Under the pieces are notes generated by a model. The model saw only the letters and a program-made list of their open reading frames with translations, was not told the DNA's origin and did not search any database. From an uncultured Winogradskyella sp. (GTDB taxonomy: Bacteria > Bacteroidota > Bacteroidia > Flavobacteriales > Flavobacteriaceae), in contig NZ_CANLYI010000001.1 in the NCBI RefSeq assembly GCF_947495255.1, positions 310,001 through 374,000 on the forward strand: a DNA stretch of 64,000 nucleotides, given 5' to 3'. Numbering within the stretch: the stretch's first letter is position 1; every line of letters begins with the position of its first letter. This document shows positions 53,225 through 62,629 of the stretch, in pieces. The translations under genes and the position numbers were made by a program.

Positions 53225-53662
53225 ATGAAATTCTATTATCTCATTTTCGCCTTTATATTATTAAGCTGTAATACAAAACCAAAAGAAGACACTTTAAAAA
53301 CTGCGAAAGCGGGAATTCTTAATGTAATGCAAAACCAAGAAAAAGCATGGAATAATCGCGACTTAGAAGGATTTATGCAAGGTTATTGGAAAAGTGATTC
53401 CCTCAAATTTTATGGTAGTAAAGGTATAACTAGAGGTTGGGAACAAACATTAACTAATTATAAAAAAGGGTACCCAACACCAGCAGAAAGTGGTACACTT
53501 AAATTTGTGATTAATGATATCTCTAAAATAGAAGGTGATAACTATTGGGTAATGGGAGAATATCATTTAACACGCCAAATTGGCAATACTAATGGTGTTT
53601 TTATAATCATATTTAAAAAAATAAATGGTAGCTGGAAAATTGTTGCTGACATGTCTTGTTAA
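53225..53662 (+). CDS. DUF4440/SnoaL-like lipoprotein
   Basis: 145 residues. The lipobox L-L-S-C is at the N-terminus. The rest is an NTF2-like cone fold: MQNQEKAWNNRDLEGFMQGYW near residue 35, a central YWVMGEYHL strand, and the final KINGSWKIVADMSC. Members bind small molecules or are catalytically inert. Nothing in the surroundings fixes its role. It is monocistronic, 110 bp after the DUF4407 gene. Confidence 0.82.
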   Translation: MKFYYLIFAFILLSCNTKPKEDTLKTAKAGILNVMQNQEKAWNNRDLEGFMQGYWKSDSLKFYGSKGITRGWEQTLTNYKKGYPTPAESGTLKFVINDISKIEGDNYWVMGEYHLTRQIGNTNGVFIIIFKKINGSWKIVADMSC

Positions 53663-53804
53663 ACAGTTAAGTTACTTAGAAAAGCAAAAATCTCACTTTT
53701 CAGCAAGATTAGTTGAGTTAAAAAATAAAGTGAATCCGAAACATTCATCTATCACCACAAATACCTGGGAAACACTTTATTATATAATTACGGTAAACTC
53801 AGAG

Positions 53805-54134
53805 TTAAGCAGCTACAACACTGCCTGTTGCAATATTTGTATTGTTTGATGTTTCTTGTTTTGGTTTTTCTGTTTTAAAATGCTGATATAATTCTTTACA
53901 CCCTAAGCCAGTTATAGATAATATCTTTGATTTAGTGATAGATTCGTTATGCAATCTAGCCAAAGCCATTACACCTGCTCTATCAATACTTCTTACACCT
54001 TCAATATCTAATAGTACTTCATCTAATTTATCGAAGATATTAGCAAAGTACAAATTGAAAGTCTTTAAATTTACTTTATTTAAAGTTCCTTTTACTTGGT
54101 AACGATTATTACTGTTTGTTATTTCTAAATCCAT
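53805..54134 (-). CDS. Stand-alone STAS-domain protein
   Basis: 109 residues, cytoplasmic. A STAS (anti-sigma-antagonist) fold is suggested by LNKVNLKTFNLYFANIFDKLDEVLLDI and by the loop and helix GVRSIDRAGVMALARLHNES. In SpoIIAA-like antagonists this loop is D-S-S-G with a phosphorylatable serine. Here it is D-R-A-G, so that phosphorylation site is missing. The C-terminus is a low-complexity tail. No partner kinase or sigma factor is in the window. Confidence 0.78.
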   Translation of the reverse strand: MDLEITNSNNRYQVKGTLNKVNLKTFNLYFANIFDKLDEVLLDIEGVRSIDRAGVMALARLHNESITKSKILSITGLGCKELYQHFKTEKPKQETSNNTNIATGSVVAA

Positions 54135-54358
54135 AATAAATAATGTTTAAGCGTTAATACTAATTGCGGGCTATTAATCAGTATAAAAGGTGTTATTATT
54201 TAGAGGGATAACCTCAATATCGGTCTATTCTTTGGGTCTCAAGGATTTAATCGATAAACCGTGATTTAGATTAGACTATTTGAAGTGCATTGTATATTTT
54301 TTCGATAAACTACGTCGTAAAAACAAATAAATTGTCAGAAAAATTAACCATATAACAC

Positions 54359-54619
54359 TTAAGAATTAAACTTTTGAAGATGTACTTTTAAATCTACAGG
54401 CTTGTAAACAATTACCGTTGAAACCTGATATTTTTGAAGCAGTTGTGAAGGTCTAATTGGTCGTTTTTCAAATCCTCCTCCACAATTAGGACAGACTCCT
54501 TTTAACAATGATACGCAATACATACAAAATGTGCATTCAAAAGTACAAATCATTGCTTCATTAGAATCATGAGGCAATGATTTGTTACAATTTTCACATG
54601 TTGGTCTTATTTCTAACAC
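54359..54619 (-). CDS. DUF1272-type small zinc-ribbon protein
   Basis: 86 residues. Cysteine pairs stand in CENCNKSLP, CTFECTFCMYC and CPNCGGGF, the pattern of DUF1272 proteins, and suggest one or two zinc ions. The N-terminus MLEIRPTCENCNK is very typical. The last ~30 residues lack this pattern. Role unknown. No operon partner is clear. Confidence 0.88.
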   Translation of the reverse strand: MLEIRPTCENCNKSLPHDSNEAMICTFECTFCMYCVSLLKGVCPNCGGGFEKRPIRPSQLLQKYQVSTVIVYKPVDLKVHLQKFNS

Positions 54620-54666
54620 TTAGATTATAATTTGAAGAATTAAAAATAAGTGATTAATTTTATAGC

Positions 54667-54807
54667 ATGAAGTATAAGTACAAAATAATCATCATGGTAA
54701 TACTGGCAGCACTTACCATATATGGCTTAGTAACAGAAAAATACCTTTTTATGTTTTTTCTAATACCATTAAGCTTTGACTTCTTTAATAAGAAAAATTC
54801 TGACTAA
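54667..54807 (+). CDS. Small membrane protein, 46 residues
   Basis: A short open frame with an ATG start encodes MKYKYKIIIMVILAALTIYG and a second hydrophobic stretch, YLFMFFLIPLSF, ending in a charged tail (FFNKKNSD). It looks like two membrane segments with a positive N-terminus. It occupies the gap between DUF1272 and phnA and overlaps the phnA stop by 4 bp, convergent. No family is recognised. The reading rests on composition only. Confidence 0.5.
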   Translation: MKYKYKIIIMVILAALTIYGLVTEKYLFMFFLIPLSFDFFNKKNSD

Positions 54808-55379
54808 ATTTTCTTTACATACTTAGTAATAATTACAGTTAAGGTAGGACCTACTTTCCCTTCAATATATTCTGCATTATCTCGATCCAATCTAATATTC
54901 CTAACAGCAACACCTTGTTTAGCAACCATACTAGAACCCTTCACTTTTAAATCTTTTATTAAAACAACAGAGTCTCCATGATTTAGAATAACACCATTGA
55001 CATCTCGATGAATAACTTTATTTTCATCGACGTCACCATCTCCTGAAGCTTTTGCTAATTCTAAGGTTTCTTCTTCCATGTACATCATACCTAACAAATC
55101 TTCCGTCCAATCAGCTTTAATTCTGTTAAGCATACGCCAAGCCATAATCTTCACGGCATCGTGCTCACTCCACATGCTATCATTAAGACATCTCCAATGA
55201 TTAGGATCAATGGCATCTGCATCGTCCATCTGTTCTGTACAGGTTTTACATGCTAATAATGCTGTTTTTAACCCATTTTCCTTTATATCTGAAACGGTGT
55301 ACTCAGATAAATTCTCCTCGTTTCCACAAAGCTCGCATTTAGAGCCGCTGCGTTGTTTTAATTCTCTTTCTAATGACAT
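54804..55379 (-). CDS. phnA: PhnA-type protein
   Basis: 191 residues from the ATG at 55379 (MSLERELKQRSG). An ATG at 55400 adds seven residues. The N-terminal zinc ribbon has CELCGNE and CKTCTEQ. The C-terminal PhnA domain contains DVNGVILNHGDSVVLIKDLKVKGSS. Despite the name, this family is not shown to cleave phosphonates outside special cases, so its job here is unknown. Single gene on the minus strand. Confidence 0.9.
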   Translation of the reverse strand: MSLERELKQRSGSKCELCGNEENLSEYTVSDIKENGLKTALLACKTCTEQMDDADAIDPNHWRCLNDSMWSEHDAVKIMAWRMLNRIKADWTEDLLGMMYMEEETLELAKASGDGDVDENKVIHRDVNGVILNHGDSVVLIKDLKVKGSSMVAKQGVAVRNIRLDRDNAEYIEGKVGPTLTVIITKYVKKI

Positions 55380-55466
55380 AATATATATAGTATTATGCAA
55401 ATGTAAAATTAATTAAGACTTTTAGACATTTTTTAGAAAGCCATTTACAACTATTGTTAATCTTGT

Positions 55467-56432
55467 TTATATGAATACCTCAAGTAGTTTTGACCCTTGA
55501 GAATTAAACTCAACTGAATCTGTATTTGCAGGAACCAAAATAGTTTCGCCCATAGTTACAACCTCTGTTAGATTATTAACGGTTACTTCTGCAGTCCCTT
55601 CAACACACATAAATATGACAAAAGAATCTAAATAGCTATAATCTCTTTTTTGATTTGCTTTAACTTCAAAAATATTTGTGGTAAAAAAATCGCAATCGAC
55701 TAAATTACTGGTTTTGTTTTCTTCTAACTGATAATTACTTTTTCCGTTAGAAGGAAAAGATTTAGTTGCTCCTATTGCAGAAACTGTATGTAGTTCTCTT
55801 TGCTCACCAGCAGCATCAGTTCTGTCCCAATCATAAACACGATATGTGATATCACTTGTTTGTTGAATCTCTGCAGCTAAAACACCTGCACCAATGGCAT
55901 GGATTTTTCCTGCTGGAATAAAATAACTATCGCCTTGTTTTACTTTTTCTGTATTAAAAATTTCATCAACGTTAGAAGCATTAATTTCACTTAATACATT
56001 TTTATCTATATCATTATCTTTTAAGCCTAATACAATTTCAGCATCTTCATCACTATTCATTATATACCACATTTCAGTTTTGCCAAAAGAATTGTGCTTC
56101 GCTTTTGACATTTCATCATCTGGGTGCACTTGTACAGATAAATTAGTTTTAGCATCTAAAAACTTAATTAATAATGGGAAATTTTCTCCGAAAACATCAA
56201 TATTCTGTTTTCCTAAAAATTCACTTTTATGAAGTTTAATTAAATCATTTAAAGATTTACCTTTATAAAGCCCATTTGCAACTGTAGAAATATTGTCTTC
56301 AACACCAGAAATCTCCCAGCTTTCACCAACATTTTTTAAATCTGTTTTTTTATTTAAAATCTCAGAAAGTTTTTCTCCTCCCCAAATTTTCTCTTTTAGT
56401 ATAGGTGCGAATTTTATCGGATATGCTTGCAT
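55467..56432 (-). CDS. manA: Class I mannose-6-phosphate isomerase
   Basis: 321 residues, the short type I form. The zinc ligands are seen in SVQVHPDDE, GKTEMWYIM and IPAGKIHAIG. The product interconverts fructose-6-P and mannose-6-P, the entry to GDP-mannose and mannose-containing glycans. The gene lies 12 bp downstream of the short glycosyltransferase-like gene and 525 bp from the receiver-glycosyltransferase fusion, all on the minus strand. I take it as part of this glycan cluster. Confidence 0.93.
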   Translation of the reverse strand: MQAYPIKFAPILKEKIWGGEKLSEILNKKTDLKNVGESWEISGVEDNISTVANGLYKGKSLNDLIKLHKSEFLGKQNIDVFGENFPLLIKFLDAKTNLSVQVHPDDEMSKAKHNSFGKTEMWYIMNSDEDAEIVLGLKDNDIDKNVLSEINASNVDEIFNTEKVKQGDSYFIPAGKIHAIGAGVLAAEIQQTSDITYRVYDWDRTDAAGEQRELHTVSAIGATKSFPSNGKSNYQLEENKTSNLVDCDFFTTNIFEVKANQKRDYSYLDSFVIFMCVEGTAEVTVNNLTEVVTMGETILVPANTDSVEFNSQGSKLLEVFI

Positions 56433-56444
56433 AATTTTTTTCTT

Positions 56445-56930
56445 TTAAAGATTTGTTTGAAACTGAAGCTTGATGAAAATGTTATTTTCTTTTATTTTTT
56501 TTAAATAATCGAGTAGTGAGAATACGCTCTGAAATAAGGTTTGCTTCTTTTTTAAAGTCTTCATATTATAATTTAAAATAGCATCTTGGTTTTCAGTTAT
56601 AACCTCTATTAAGCCATTTAAACCATGGTATTTAATATTTAACATGTTGGTAGAAACATAACCTAAATGCTTTAAATTAAACTCGTTAAACATAAATCTT
56701 GCTCCTGCTTTTACGGCAGACATATCAGACTTAAATTTTCTAACATTAACTACCGAAACATTATCACATTCATCCTTTACATCCCTTAACAAATCATAGG
56801 TATTATCTTTACTATCATTATTTACGAGGCACAGTTCTAAATTTCTAGTCTGTTTAATTTGATGAATGAAATAATCAATATCCATTTCTTTTTCGTTATT
56901 GTGAAAGATTATAATAATACCGGTTTTCAT
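56445..56930 (-). CDS. Degenerate GT2-like protein lacking the DxD motif
   Basis: 161 residues with a GT-A-like nucleotide-sugar half only. It lines up by eye with the GT2 domain of the next gene: CLVNNDSKDNTYDLL against CFVNDGSKDKTLEVL. At the metal site, GYVSTNML (residues 90-97) stands where the neighbour has GFLDADLS. Both DxD aspartates are lost, and so are the C-terminal acceptor elements. It is therefore probably inactive as a transferase and may bind or regulate the active fusion protein. It lies 27 bp downstream of that gene in the same direction. Confidence 0.75.
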   Translation of the reverse strand: MKTGIIIIFHNNEKEMDIDYFIHQIKQTRNLELCLVNNDSKDNTYDLLRDVKDECDNVSVVNVRKFKSDMSAVKAGARFMFNEFNLKHLGYVSTNMLNIKYHGLNGLIEVITENQDAILNYNMKTLKKKQTLFQSVFSLLDYLKKIKENNIFIKLQFQTNL

Positions 56931-56957
56931 GATTTAGGGATTTAATAAAGGTTGTAA

Positions 56958-58142
56958 TTAGGCTACTTTTAAGTTGTTTGAAACTGCTGCTTTTGTGTTT
57001 TGTTTTTTATTTCTATACACCCAAGCTATTTGACCTAATTGACCAACAATCTTTACGGAATCTTTCATAGATAATTTAGATCCATCAGCATGTATCCATC
57101 TTTTTAATGGTTGCTCACATAACATGGCTTTTGCTTTCTTTAACCCGAAGTGGATACTCATTCTTTTAAAGATTTCTACATCAAAAATCCATTGCGTTAC
57201 AAACTTTTCGCCAAAGGCAATATCAATAACATCTTTATGGAAAATTTTTGCACCACATTGCGTGTCTTTAAAATCCATTTTTAAAATCTTTCTGATAATA
57301 AAGTTGATGGTTAAACTGATTATTTTTCGTGCAGATTCTTTAGTAATGTTTGCTCCCATTCTAGAGATACGCGACCCACTTACTATTTTAAAATCTGAAG
57401 TTTCAATAGTTTTTACTAAATCATCAAAATCTGCTAAGTCTGTAGATAAATCGGCATCTAAAAAACCGATGTAGTCTAAGTCTTCTTTTTTAGCCATGTG
57501 TAACATTCCTAAACGAACCGCTTCAGCTTTTCCTCCATTCTTCTCACAATCGTATACAGTGATAAAATCTTCTCTTCCTTTTTGTAAGTCTTTTAAAACT
57601 TCTAAGGTTTTATCTTTACTTCCGTCATTTACAAAACACAAATGGTAACCAGAATTCTTATCGATATAAGTTAAGAACTCATCACTTAACAAACGTTCTT
57701 CTTCATTATAACATGGAATAACAACACCAACACAACGTTCTTGAATCATTACATCACTTTTTGTAATGATATTTTTAGTTTCTGGCGTACCAATTAAGCG
57801 TTTTACACGAGCACTAATTTCGTTTAAGCTTAAAGGCTTTTTCATATAATCATCAATACCAAGTTCAAAAGCTTGAGTGATGGTATCATCTTTAGTATTA
57901 CCTGAAAGAATCATTATTGGTGTTTCATCATTTTTAGTATTTCTGATATACTTAACCACTTCTAATCCTGACACTCTAGGCATGTTAATATCTACAATAA
58001 CTAAATCTGGACTAAAAGATTCATATAATTCTAATCCTTTAGAAGCATCAGTTTCTATCTTTACTTCGTAACCTAGTTCTAATAATCTTTTCTCTAATGG
58101 AAGTAAAACTAATTGTTGGTCATCTATGGCTAAAACTTTCAT
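56958..58142 (-). CDS. Response-regulator receiver domain fused to a GT2 glycosyltransferase
   Basis: 394 residues in two complete domains. The receiver (1-120) has the acidic pair D7-D8, phospho-acceptor D51 in VIVDINMP, S80, and K102-P103. After a short linker, residues ~133-385 form a dolichyl-phosphate-sugar-synthase-like GT2: GVVIPCYNEEERL, FVNDGSKDKT, and the metal motif D229-A-D231 in GFLDADLS. The later segments are TQCGAKIFHKDV and QWIFDVEIFKRM. No membrane helix is obvious. The natural reading is a glycosyltransferase gated by phosphorylation from an unlinked histidine kinase. It is divergent from the large membrane-protein gene. Confidence 0.92.
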   Translation of the reverse strand: MKVLAIDDQQLVLLPLEKRLLELGYEVKIETDASKGLELYESFSPDLVIVDINMPRVSGLEVVKYIRNTKNDETPIMILSGNTKDDTITQAFELGIDDYMKKPLSLNEISARVKRLIGTPETKNIITKSDVMIQERCVGVVIPCYNEEERLLSDEFLTYIDKNSGYHLCFVNDGSKDKTLEVLKDLQKGREDFITVYDCEKNGGKAEAVRLGMLHMAKKEDLDYIGFLDADLSTDLADFDDLVKTIETSDFKIVSGSRISRMGANITKESARKIISLTINFIIRKILKMDFKDTQCGAKIFHKDVIDIAFGEKFVTQWIFDVEIFKRMSIHFGLKKAKAMLCEQPLKRWIHADGSKLSMKDSVKIVGQLGQIAWVYRNKKQNTKAAVSNNLKVA

Positions 58143-58172
58143 AATAATTGTATTTGTTCGTTATTTACAGGT

Positions 58173-58180
58173 CAAAAGTA
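58173..58180 (-). promoter_or_regulatory. Possible -7 box of the receiver-glycosyltransferase gene
   Basis: On the minus strand TACTTTTG fits TAnnTTTG, 30 bp before the start codon. No -33 TTG stands at the usual distance. Confidence 0.4.
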
Positions 58181-58322
58181 CTTGAGAAGAAGGCTCTAAA
58201 ATTTAAATTTAGCCGAACCTATATTTTAGTGTAGACGAATGGTAGATTGCTATAGACAATTAAAAATAGAACCACTATCTAAATTATATATCTTTACCAT
58301 ATCAATATAGCTTAGGCTTTTA

Positions 58323-61300
58323 ATGAAGGAAACCTCAAATAAATACTTAATATCTGCGCTGCTTTTAGGATTAGCATTTCATGGTAGTTCCATATTTTTT
58401 ACTTTGGAAACGACTTACGATGCCTTAATCCATTTATTCTTTGCAGACCACTATGCTAATAGTTGGTTTGAACCATGGAATTATGAGTGGTACACAGGTT
58501 TTACCGTACAGAGTTATCCACCTTTAGTACATCAATCTATAGGACTACTCTCTATGATTGGAGGCTTAAAGTTTGGGATGTTTAGCGTTGCACTAATAGC
58601 TATTGTACTTTTTATAACAGGAACGTATCGTTTCTCTTTATTAATGACAGGCAATAAAACCGTTGCAGGCTACGCCTCTCTATTAGCAGTATTTTCATCA
58701 TCATTTGTAGAAACCTTGCATATTTTTGGGCAATTACCAAGCATTGTTGGGGTCTCAGTATTAATGCATGCCTTACCAGAAATCTATCTTTGGTTAAAAA
58801 CAGGCAAGAAATGGTATTTAGCAACTTCATTATCTCTAATTGCTGTGACCGTGACTTCGCATCATGTGACACCCATTTTTGGAATGGTTTTTTTCATCTT
58901 TCCTTTAATAGGTATGGTAATTATGGATGTTTCTAGAGAGCAGGTGAACTCAATGAATGAAGTGAATTTTAAACTATTTCTGAATACTTTTTTCAAGCTC
59001 TTTAAACGTATTGTGAGCTTTGGGATGTTATCTCTAGTTTTAATTATAGGTTGCATTTTTCCCTATTGGTTAAACTCTAAAGCCAACCCAATTACTCAGG
59101 TTCCAATTCCACATGGTTCTAGAGATAATTTTTTAGAAATCACATCTTCCGGATTAGTTTTCTTTCTTATTCCTTGGGGAATCTTATTGGTATTGCTACC
59201 ATATATATTTTACAGATACTATAGCAAACGTTACTTGTTTTTTGGTTTATCGGTTACTATTTGCACCATTTTAGGAACAGGAGGCACAACCTCTATTCCA
59301 TTAAAAATGTTAGGTGAAACCGCATTCAACATTCTAACGCTAGACCGTTTTACGCTTTGGGCTTCTATCTTATCCATTCCGTTAATGGGAGAATTTGCCT
59401 ATCGTTTTGTGGAAGGCGATTTAAAAGAATTAATCCAAGAGAAGTTTGGAGCAGTTTACCACAGAATTATTGGCGGCATTTTAGCTGGCTTAATGGTATT
59501 TATGGTCGTATTTACCATGAGTTTAAACTACTTTAGACCATCGCAACCACAGAAAATAAAGATGTTGCCTATTGTGAATTTCTTAAATCAAGATGACCAC
59601 GATAAATGGCGATTTTTAACTTTAGGTTTTGGTGACCAAATGGCTTGGTTGAGTGCTCAAACCAATGCTATGACTGTAGATGGAAATTACCATTCTGCAA
59701 GGCGATTACCAGAATTAACTACACGACCAATTGAGCGATTAGAAAATTCTAAATTTAAAGGTGTTGCAGGTATTGGTTCACTTCAGCAATTTTTAACCAC
59801 ACCAGAAAAATACAACCTCAAATACATTTTTTCTAACGACAAGTTTTACGACCCTATCCTCTACTTCTGTGGTTGGCAACGTTTGCGACAATTAGAAAAC
59901 GGCATTATGGTTTGGGAACGTCTCAATATTCCACCTGTTTCATCCATTTTACCTAAAGAAGATGTTGCTAAATGGCTAAAGATTCATTGGGGAATTGTGC
60001 CATTTTTAACCGTTCTGATTGCGTTTATTTTAAACATACAAATGCTTTGGGTTAACATGCTGAAAACACGCATTAAACCACTTCCAGACTTTTTAAACTT
60101 TTCTGTTTCCTATAAAAAATTTAATAAAACGGTATTACGAATCACACACATCTGGTCGCTAATTTTAGCCATCATTGTGTTTTATGGTATTTATTTATTC
60201 TATTTAAAAAACGACTCACAACGTAGTCCAGAAAATGCAATAATTGCGTATTATGATGCTCTAGATTTTAAAGAGTTTGAAAAAGCACATAGTTTAATCG
60301 ACCCAAACAATACTATTCCTATTGCGCAATACATGTTAGAAATTTCTGTGACAGATGGACTCTTAAGTAGCTATGCTAAAATGGATGCCATAGAAACCGA
60401 AATTACAAAACATAACGATAGTACGGTCTCTGCAAAAGTGATAAGCCAATGGATTACACCTTTAGAAAAAATTGAAAAAGTTGACTATAAAACGTTATCC
60501 AAACGTAAAGGGAAATGGTATTTACACCCAGACGATTTAAAAAACGATTTGCCGCCAGACCAATTATATTCAGACAATACAACACAGTATTTTAACCAAG
60601 GAAGACGACGTATTACTACCGAACAAACTCATCACGAAGACATTTTAAAACAACCCGTTTTAGAGGTCGTTTCAGCAAAATTGGTGCAATATGATGGTAG
60701 CTATGCTATTATTGGTGAAGTGCAAAATATAGATAATGTACCTGCAGATGTTATTTTAAAAGGAACACTATATAACGATGACAATAAGGAACTCGCAACA
60801 TATAATGCTAAGTATCATGTGAAGCACAAATTGATGCCTAAAGAATCTAGTAGTTTCCGAATTAACTTTGAAGGCATTGCATGGTCTAGAACCCAAGATT
60901 CTATTCCAGATACGTTTAATCCAGATGAATTTACACCTATAGAATTTGAAGAACAACCCACTAAATTTAACTTACAGGTAGCAGGAAATGTCTCTGGTTC
61001 TGATTTGTATAAAAACGTAGTTTTAAGCGATATCAATATTAATAAAGAAACCATGAATGGCAATCTTTTTAATAGTGGCATCCAGGAAATAACCATACCT
61101 CAACTATTAATAACGTATTACGACGAAAACAAAAACATGGTTTGGGTAGACCATTTATTTGTAAAAGCAGGCGTAAGACAACAACGTAAGCAAGATTTTG
61201 AATATACTATATTAAAAGATGGCAAAGTGAAAATCATTAACGGTAGCATGAAAAATATTTTTGTTAACGGCTTGCCTAATGAAGACATTTCAGATAAAAT

Positions 61301-61412
61301 AGTACCAAATAGAATATTAAATCATACCAATGCGCAATTACAACCCATTGACCATCCTGATTTTAGTTATATTAAAATAGAAATTAACACGTATATCGGA
61401 AGTCCTAATTAA
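58323..61412 (+). CDS. Large GT-C-like membrane protein with extracytoplasmic C-terminal domains
   Basis: 1029 residues. About ten membrane helices lie in residues 1-400, with the first loop TLETTYDALIHLFFADHYAN. This has acidic and His residues placed as in GT-C enzymes and 6-pyruvoyl-tetrahydropterin-synthase-related membrane proteins. Another helix pair lies around 555-580 and 615-635. After it comes an NTF2-like module (about 640-720; ENAIIAYYDALDFKEFEKAH) and then beta domains. The protein probably moves or transfers lipid-linked sugars, with the fusion GT encoded across the divergent promoter making the donor. The activity is an inference. Its stop overlaps the next ATG as TAATG. Confidence 0.7.
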   Translation: MKETSNKYLISALLLGLAFHGSSIFFTLETTYDALIHLFFADHYANSWFEPWNYEWYTGFTVQSYPPLVHQSIGLLSMIGGLKFGMFSVALIAIVLFITGTYRFSLLMTGNKTVAGYASLLAVFSSSFVETLHIFGQLPSIVGVSVLMHALPEIYLWLKTGKKWYLATSLSLIAVTVTSHHVTPIFGMVFFIFPLIGMVIMDVSREQVNSMNEVNFKLFLNTFFKLFKRIVSFGMLSLVLIIGCIFPYWLNSKANPITQVPIPHGSRDNFLEITSSGLVFFLIPWGILLVLLPYIFYRYYSKRYLFFGLSVTICTILGTGGTTSIPLKMLGETAFNILTLDRFTLWASILSIPLMGEFAYRFVEGDLKELIQEKFGAVYHRIIGGILAGLMVFMVVFTMSLNYFRPSQPQKIKMLPIVNFLNQDDHDKWRFLTLGFGDQMAWLSAQTNAMTVDGNYHSARRLPELTTRPIERLENSKFKGVAGIGSLQQFLTTPEKYNLKYIFSNDKFYDPILYFCGWQRLRQLENGIMVWERLNIPPVSSILPKEDVAKWLKIHWGIVPFLTVLIAFILNIQMLWVNMLKTRIKPLPDFLNFSVSYKKFNKTVLRITHIWSLILAIIVFYGIYLFYLKNDSQRSPENAIIAYYDALDFKEFEKAHSLIDPNNTIPIAQYMLEISVTDGLLSSYAKMDAIETEITKHNDSTVSAKVISQWITPLEKIEKVDYKTLSKRKGKWYLHPDDLKNDLPPDQLYSDNTTQYFNQGRRRITTEQTHHEDILKQPVLEVVSAKLVQYDGSYAIIGEVQNIDNVPADVILKGTLYNDDNKELATYNAKYHVKHKLMPKESSSFRINFEGIAWSRTQDSIPDTFNPDEFTPIEFEEQPTKFNLQVAGNVSGSDLYKNVVLSDININKETMNGNLFNSGIQEITIPQLLITYYDENKNMVWVDHLFVKAGVRQQRKQDFEYTILKDGKVKIINGSMKNIFVNGLPNEDISDKIVPNRILNHTNAQLQPIDHPDFSYIKIEINTYIGSPN

Positions 61413-62629
61413 TGATATTAAAACGCACATATTTGTTTATTCTAGCTTTGATTTTATTATCATCATTTGCTGTTGTTCAACAAAATGAAACGCTAATTAA
61501 AATTGAATTACTAAGCACACAAACTGAGTTTGAAGTTGGCAGTAGCATTGTTTTAAAATTTTCGGCTTCTAAAGAGGAACAACCTTTATTATATTGCTCT
61601 AACAGTTATGGTTCTACCGTAATTTCTTCAACATTAAAAAACAATATTCTAGAATTTTATATTCCTGAAAACATTACAAAAAAAATAGGTGTCGTAAATT
61701 GGAAATTGTTGAATGCAACCAATCCGCTTTCAGGTCAATTAAACATCAACCCAAAAGCAGAAGTGGCAACGTTAGAAACCTATATTGGTCCACCAAGTAT
61801 TGAAGCTGGCGAAACAGATTACACCATGTTAGTTGTAATTCCAACAGATTCATTAGACAATCCTGTACCAACTAATACTTTGGTAAAAGCAAAACATCAA
61901 TTTTTAGCTTCAGAAGAAACAAATGACATTTATACGAAGAATTTAATTTCATGGAGGAATATGTATTCTAAAAAAGAAAGTGGACGCATGCTAGTCTCAT
62001 CTGAAAGTATTGGTATTAATTCTAAAGAATTCACCATTAATGTCATGCCTGCAATCCCTACAGATTTCAAAATTTCTGCAACCAGACCACATGATTATGC
62101 AGATGGAAATCAAATAACCACATTTACCACTTCAATTATAAAAGACAAACAAAACAATGTAGTCAGTGATGGCACTTTTGTGACGTTTTTTATAAAAAAC
62201 AAAAACCAAAATATTTTAAAAACCACTGGTACAACTATTGATGGCATTGCAACTTCAAAAATGATTCATCCAGATTATGAAGATAATTGGAACGTTAAAG
62301 CCTATGTAGATGGCATGTCTGAGAGTAATAGTATTTCAGTGGATTACAAACAAGTTATTAAAGATTTTGATGTTGTTTTTTCTGAAAAAAACAGGTTGAT
62401 AACCGTTGGACCATTACAAAGCTTTATGCAACAAATGATTCCGGATGGATTGCATGTAAAACTTCATATTTACAAAAATAATTCGCGTATTGAAACATTA
62501 ACCAAAACCTCATTTAATGGTTATGTTAATTTCAAATTAAAGTCCGCTATTTACAACCATGGCAACTATGATTTCACCATTGAAACTGCCGGAATATCAA
62601 AAGAATTTAAAACAAAAAAACTATGGTAG
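61412..62629 (+). CDS. Exported Ig-like-domain protein
   Basis: 405 residues. The N-terminal hydrophobic signal (LFILALILLSSFAVVQQ) leads into several beta-sandwich domains with Ig-like character: FEVGSSIVLKFSASK, PTDSLDNPVPTNTLVKAK, and DKQNNVVSDGTFVTFF followed by DGIATSKM. The last two resemble invasin/Big-like domains. No catalytic motif is seen. It is coupled by overlap to the membrane protein upstream and the glycosidase downstream, so a structural or binding role in the same envelope complex is likely. Confidence 0.75.
   Translation: MILKRTYLFILALILLSSFAVVQQNETLIKIELLSTQTEFEVGSSIVLKFSASKEEQPLLYCSNSYGSTVISSTLKNNILEFYIPENITKKIGVVNWKLLNATNPLSGQLNINPKAEVATLETYIGPPSIEAGETDYTMLVVIPTDSLDNPVPTNTLVKAKHQFLASEETNDIYTKNLISWRNMYSKKESGRMLVSSESIGINSKEFTINVMPAIPTDFKISATRPHDYADGNQITTFTTSIIKDKQNNVVSDGTFVTFFIKNKNQNILKTTGTTIDGIATSKMIHPDYEDNWNVKAYVDGMSESNSISVDYKQVIKDFDVVFSEKNRLITVGPLQSFMQQMIPDGLHVKLHIYKNNSRIETLTKTSFNGYVNFKLKSAIYNHGNYDFTIETAGISKEFKTKKLW

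Noticed and set aside
53625-53849. 74-residue plus-strand frame after the DUF4440 gene
   Set aside because: It overlaps the ends of the DUF4440 and STAS genes, and its composition is that of non-coding AT-rich DNA.
54249-54256. AATCGATA as a further pectin operator
   Set aside because: Only half of the palindrome matches, and the neighbouring genes have no link to pectin.
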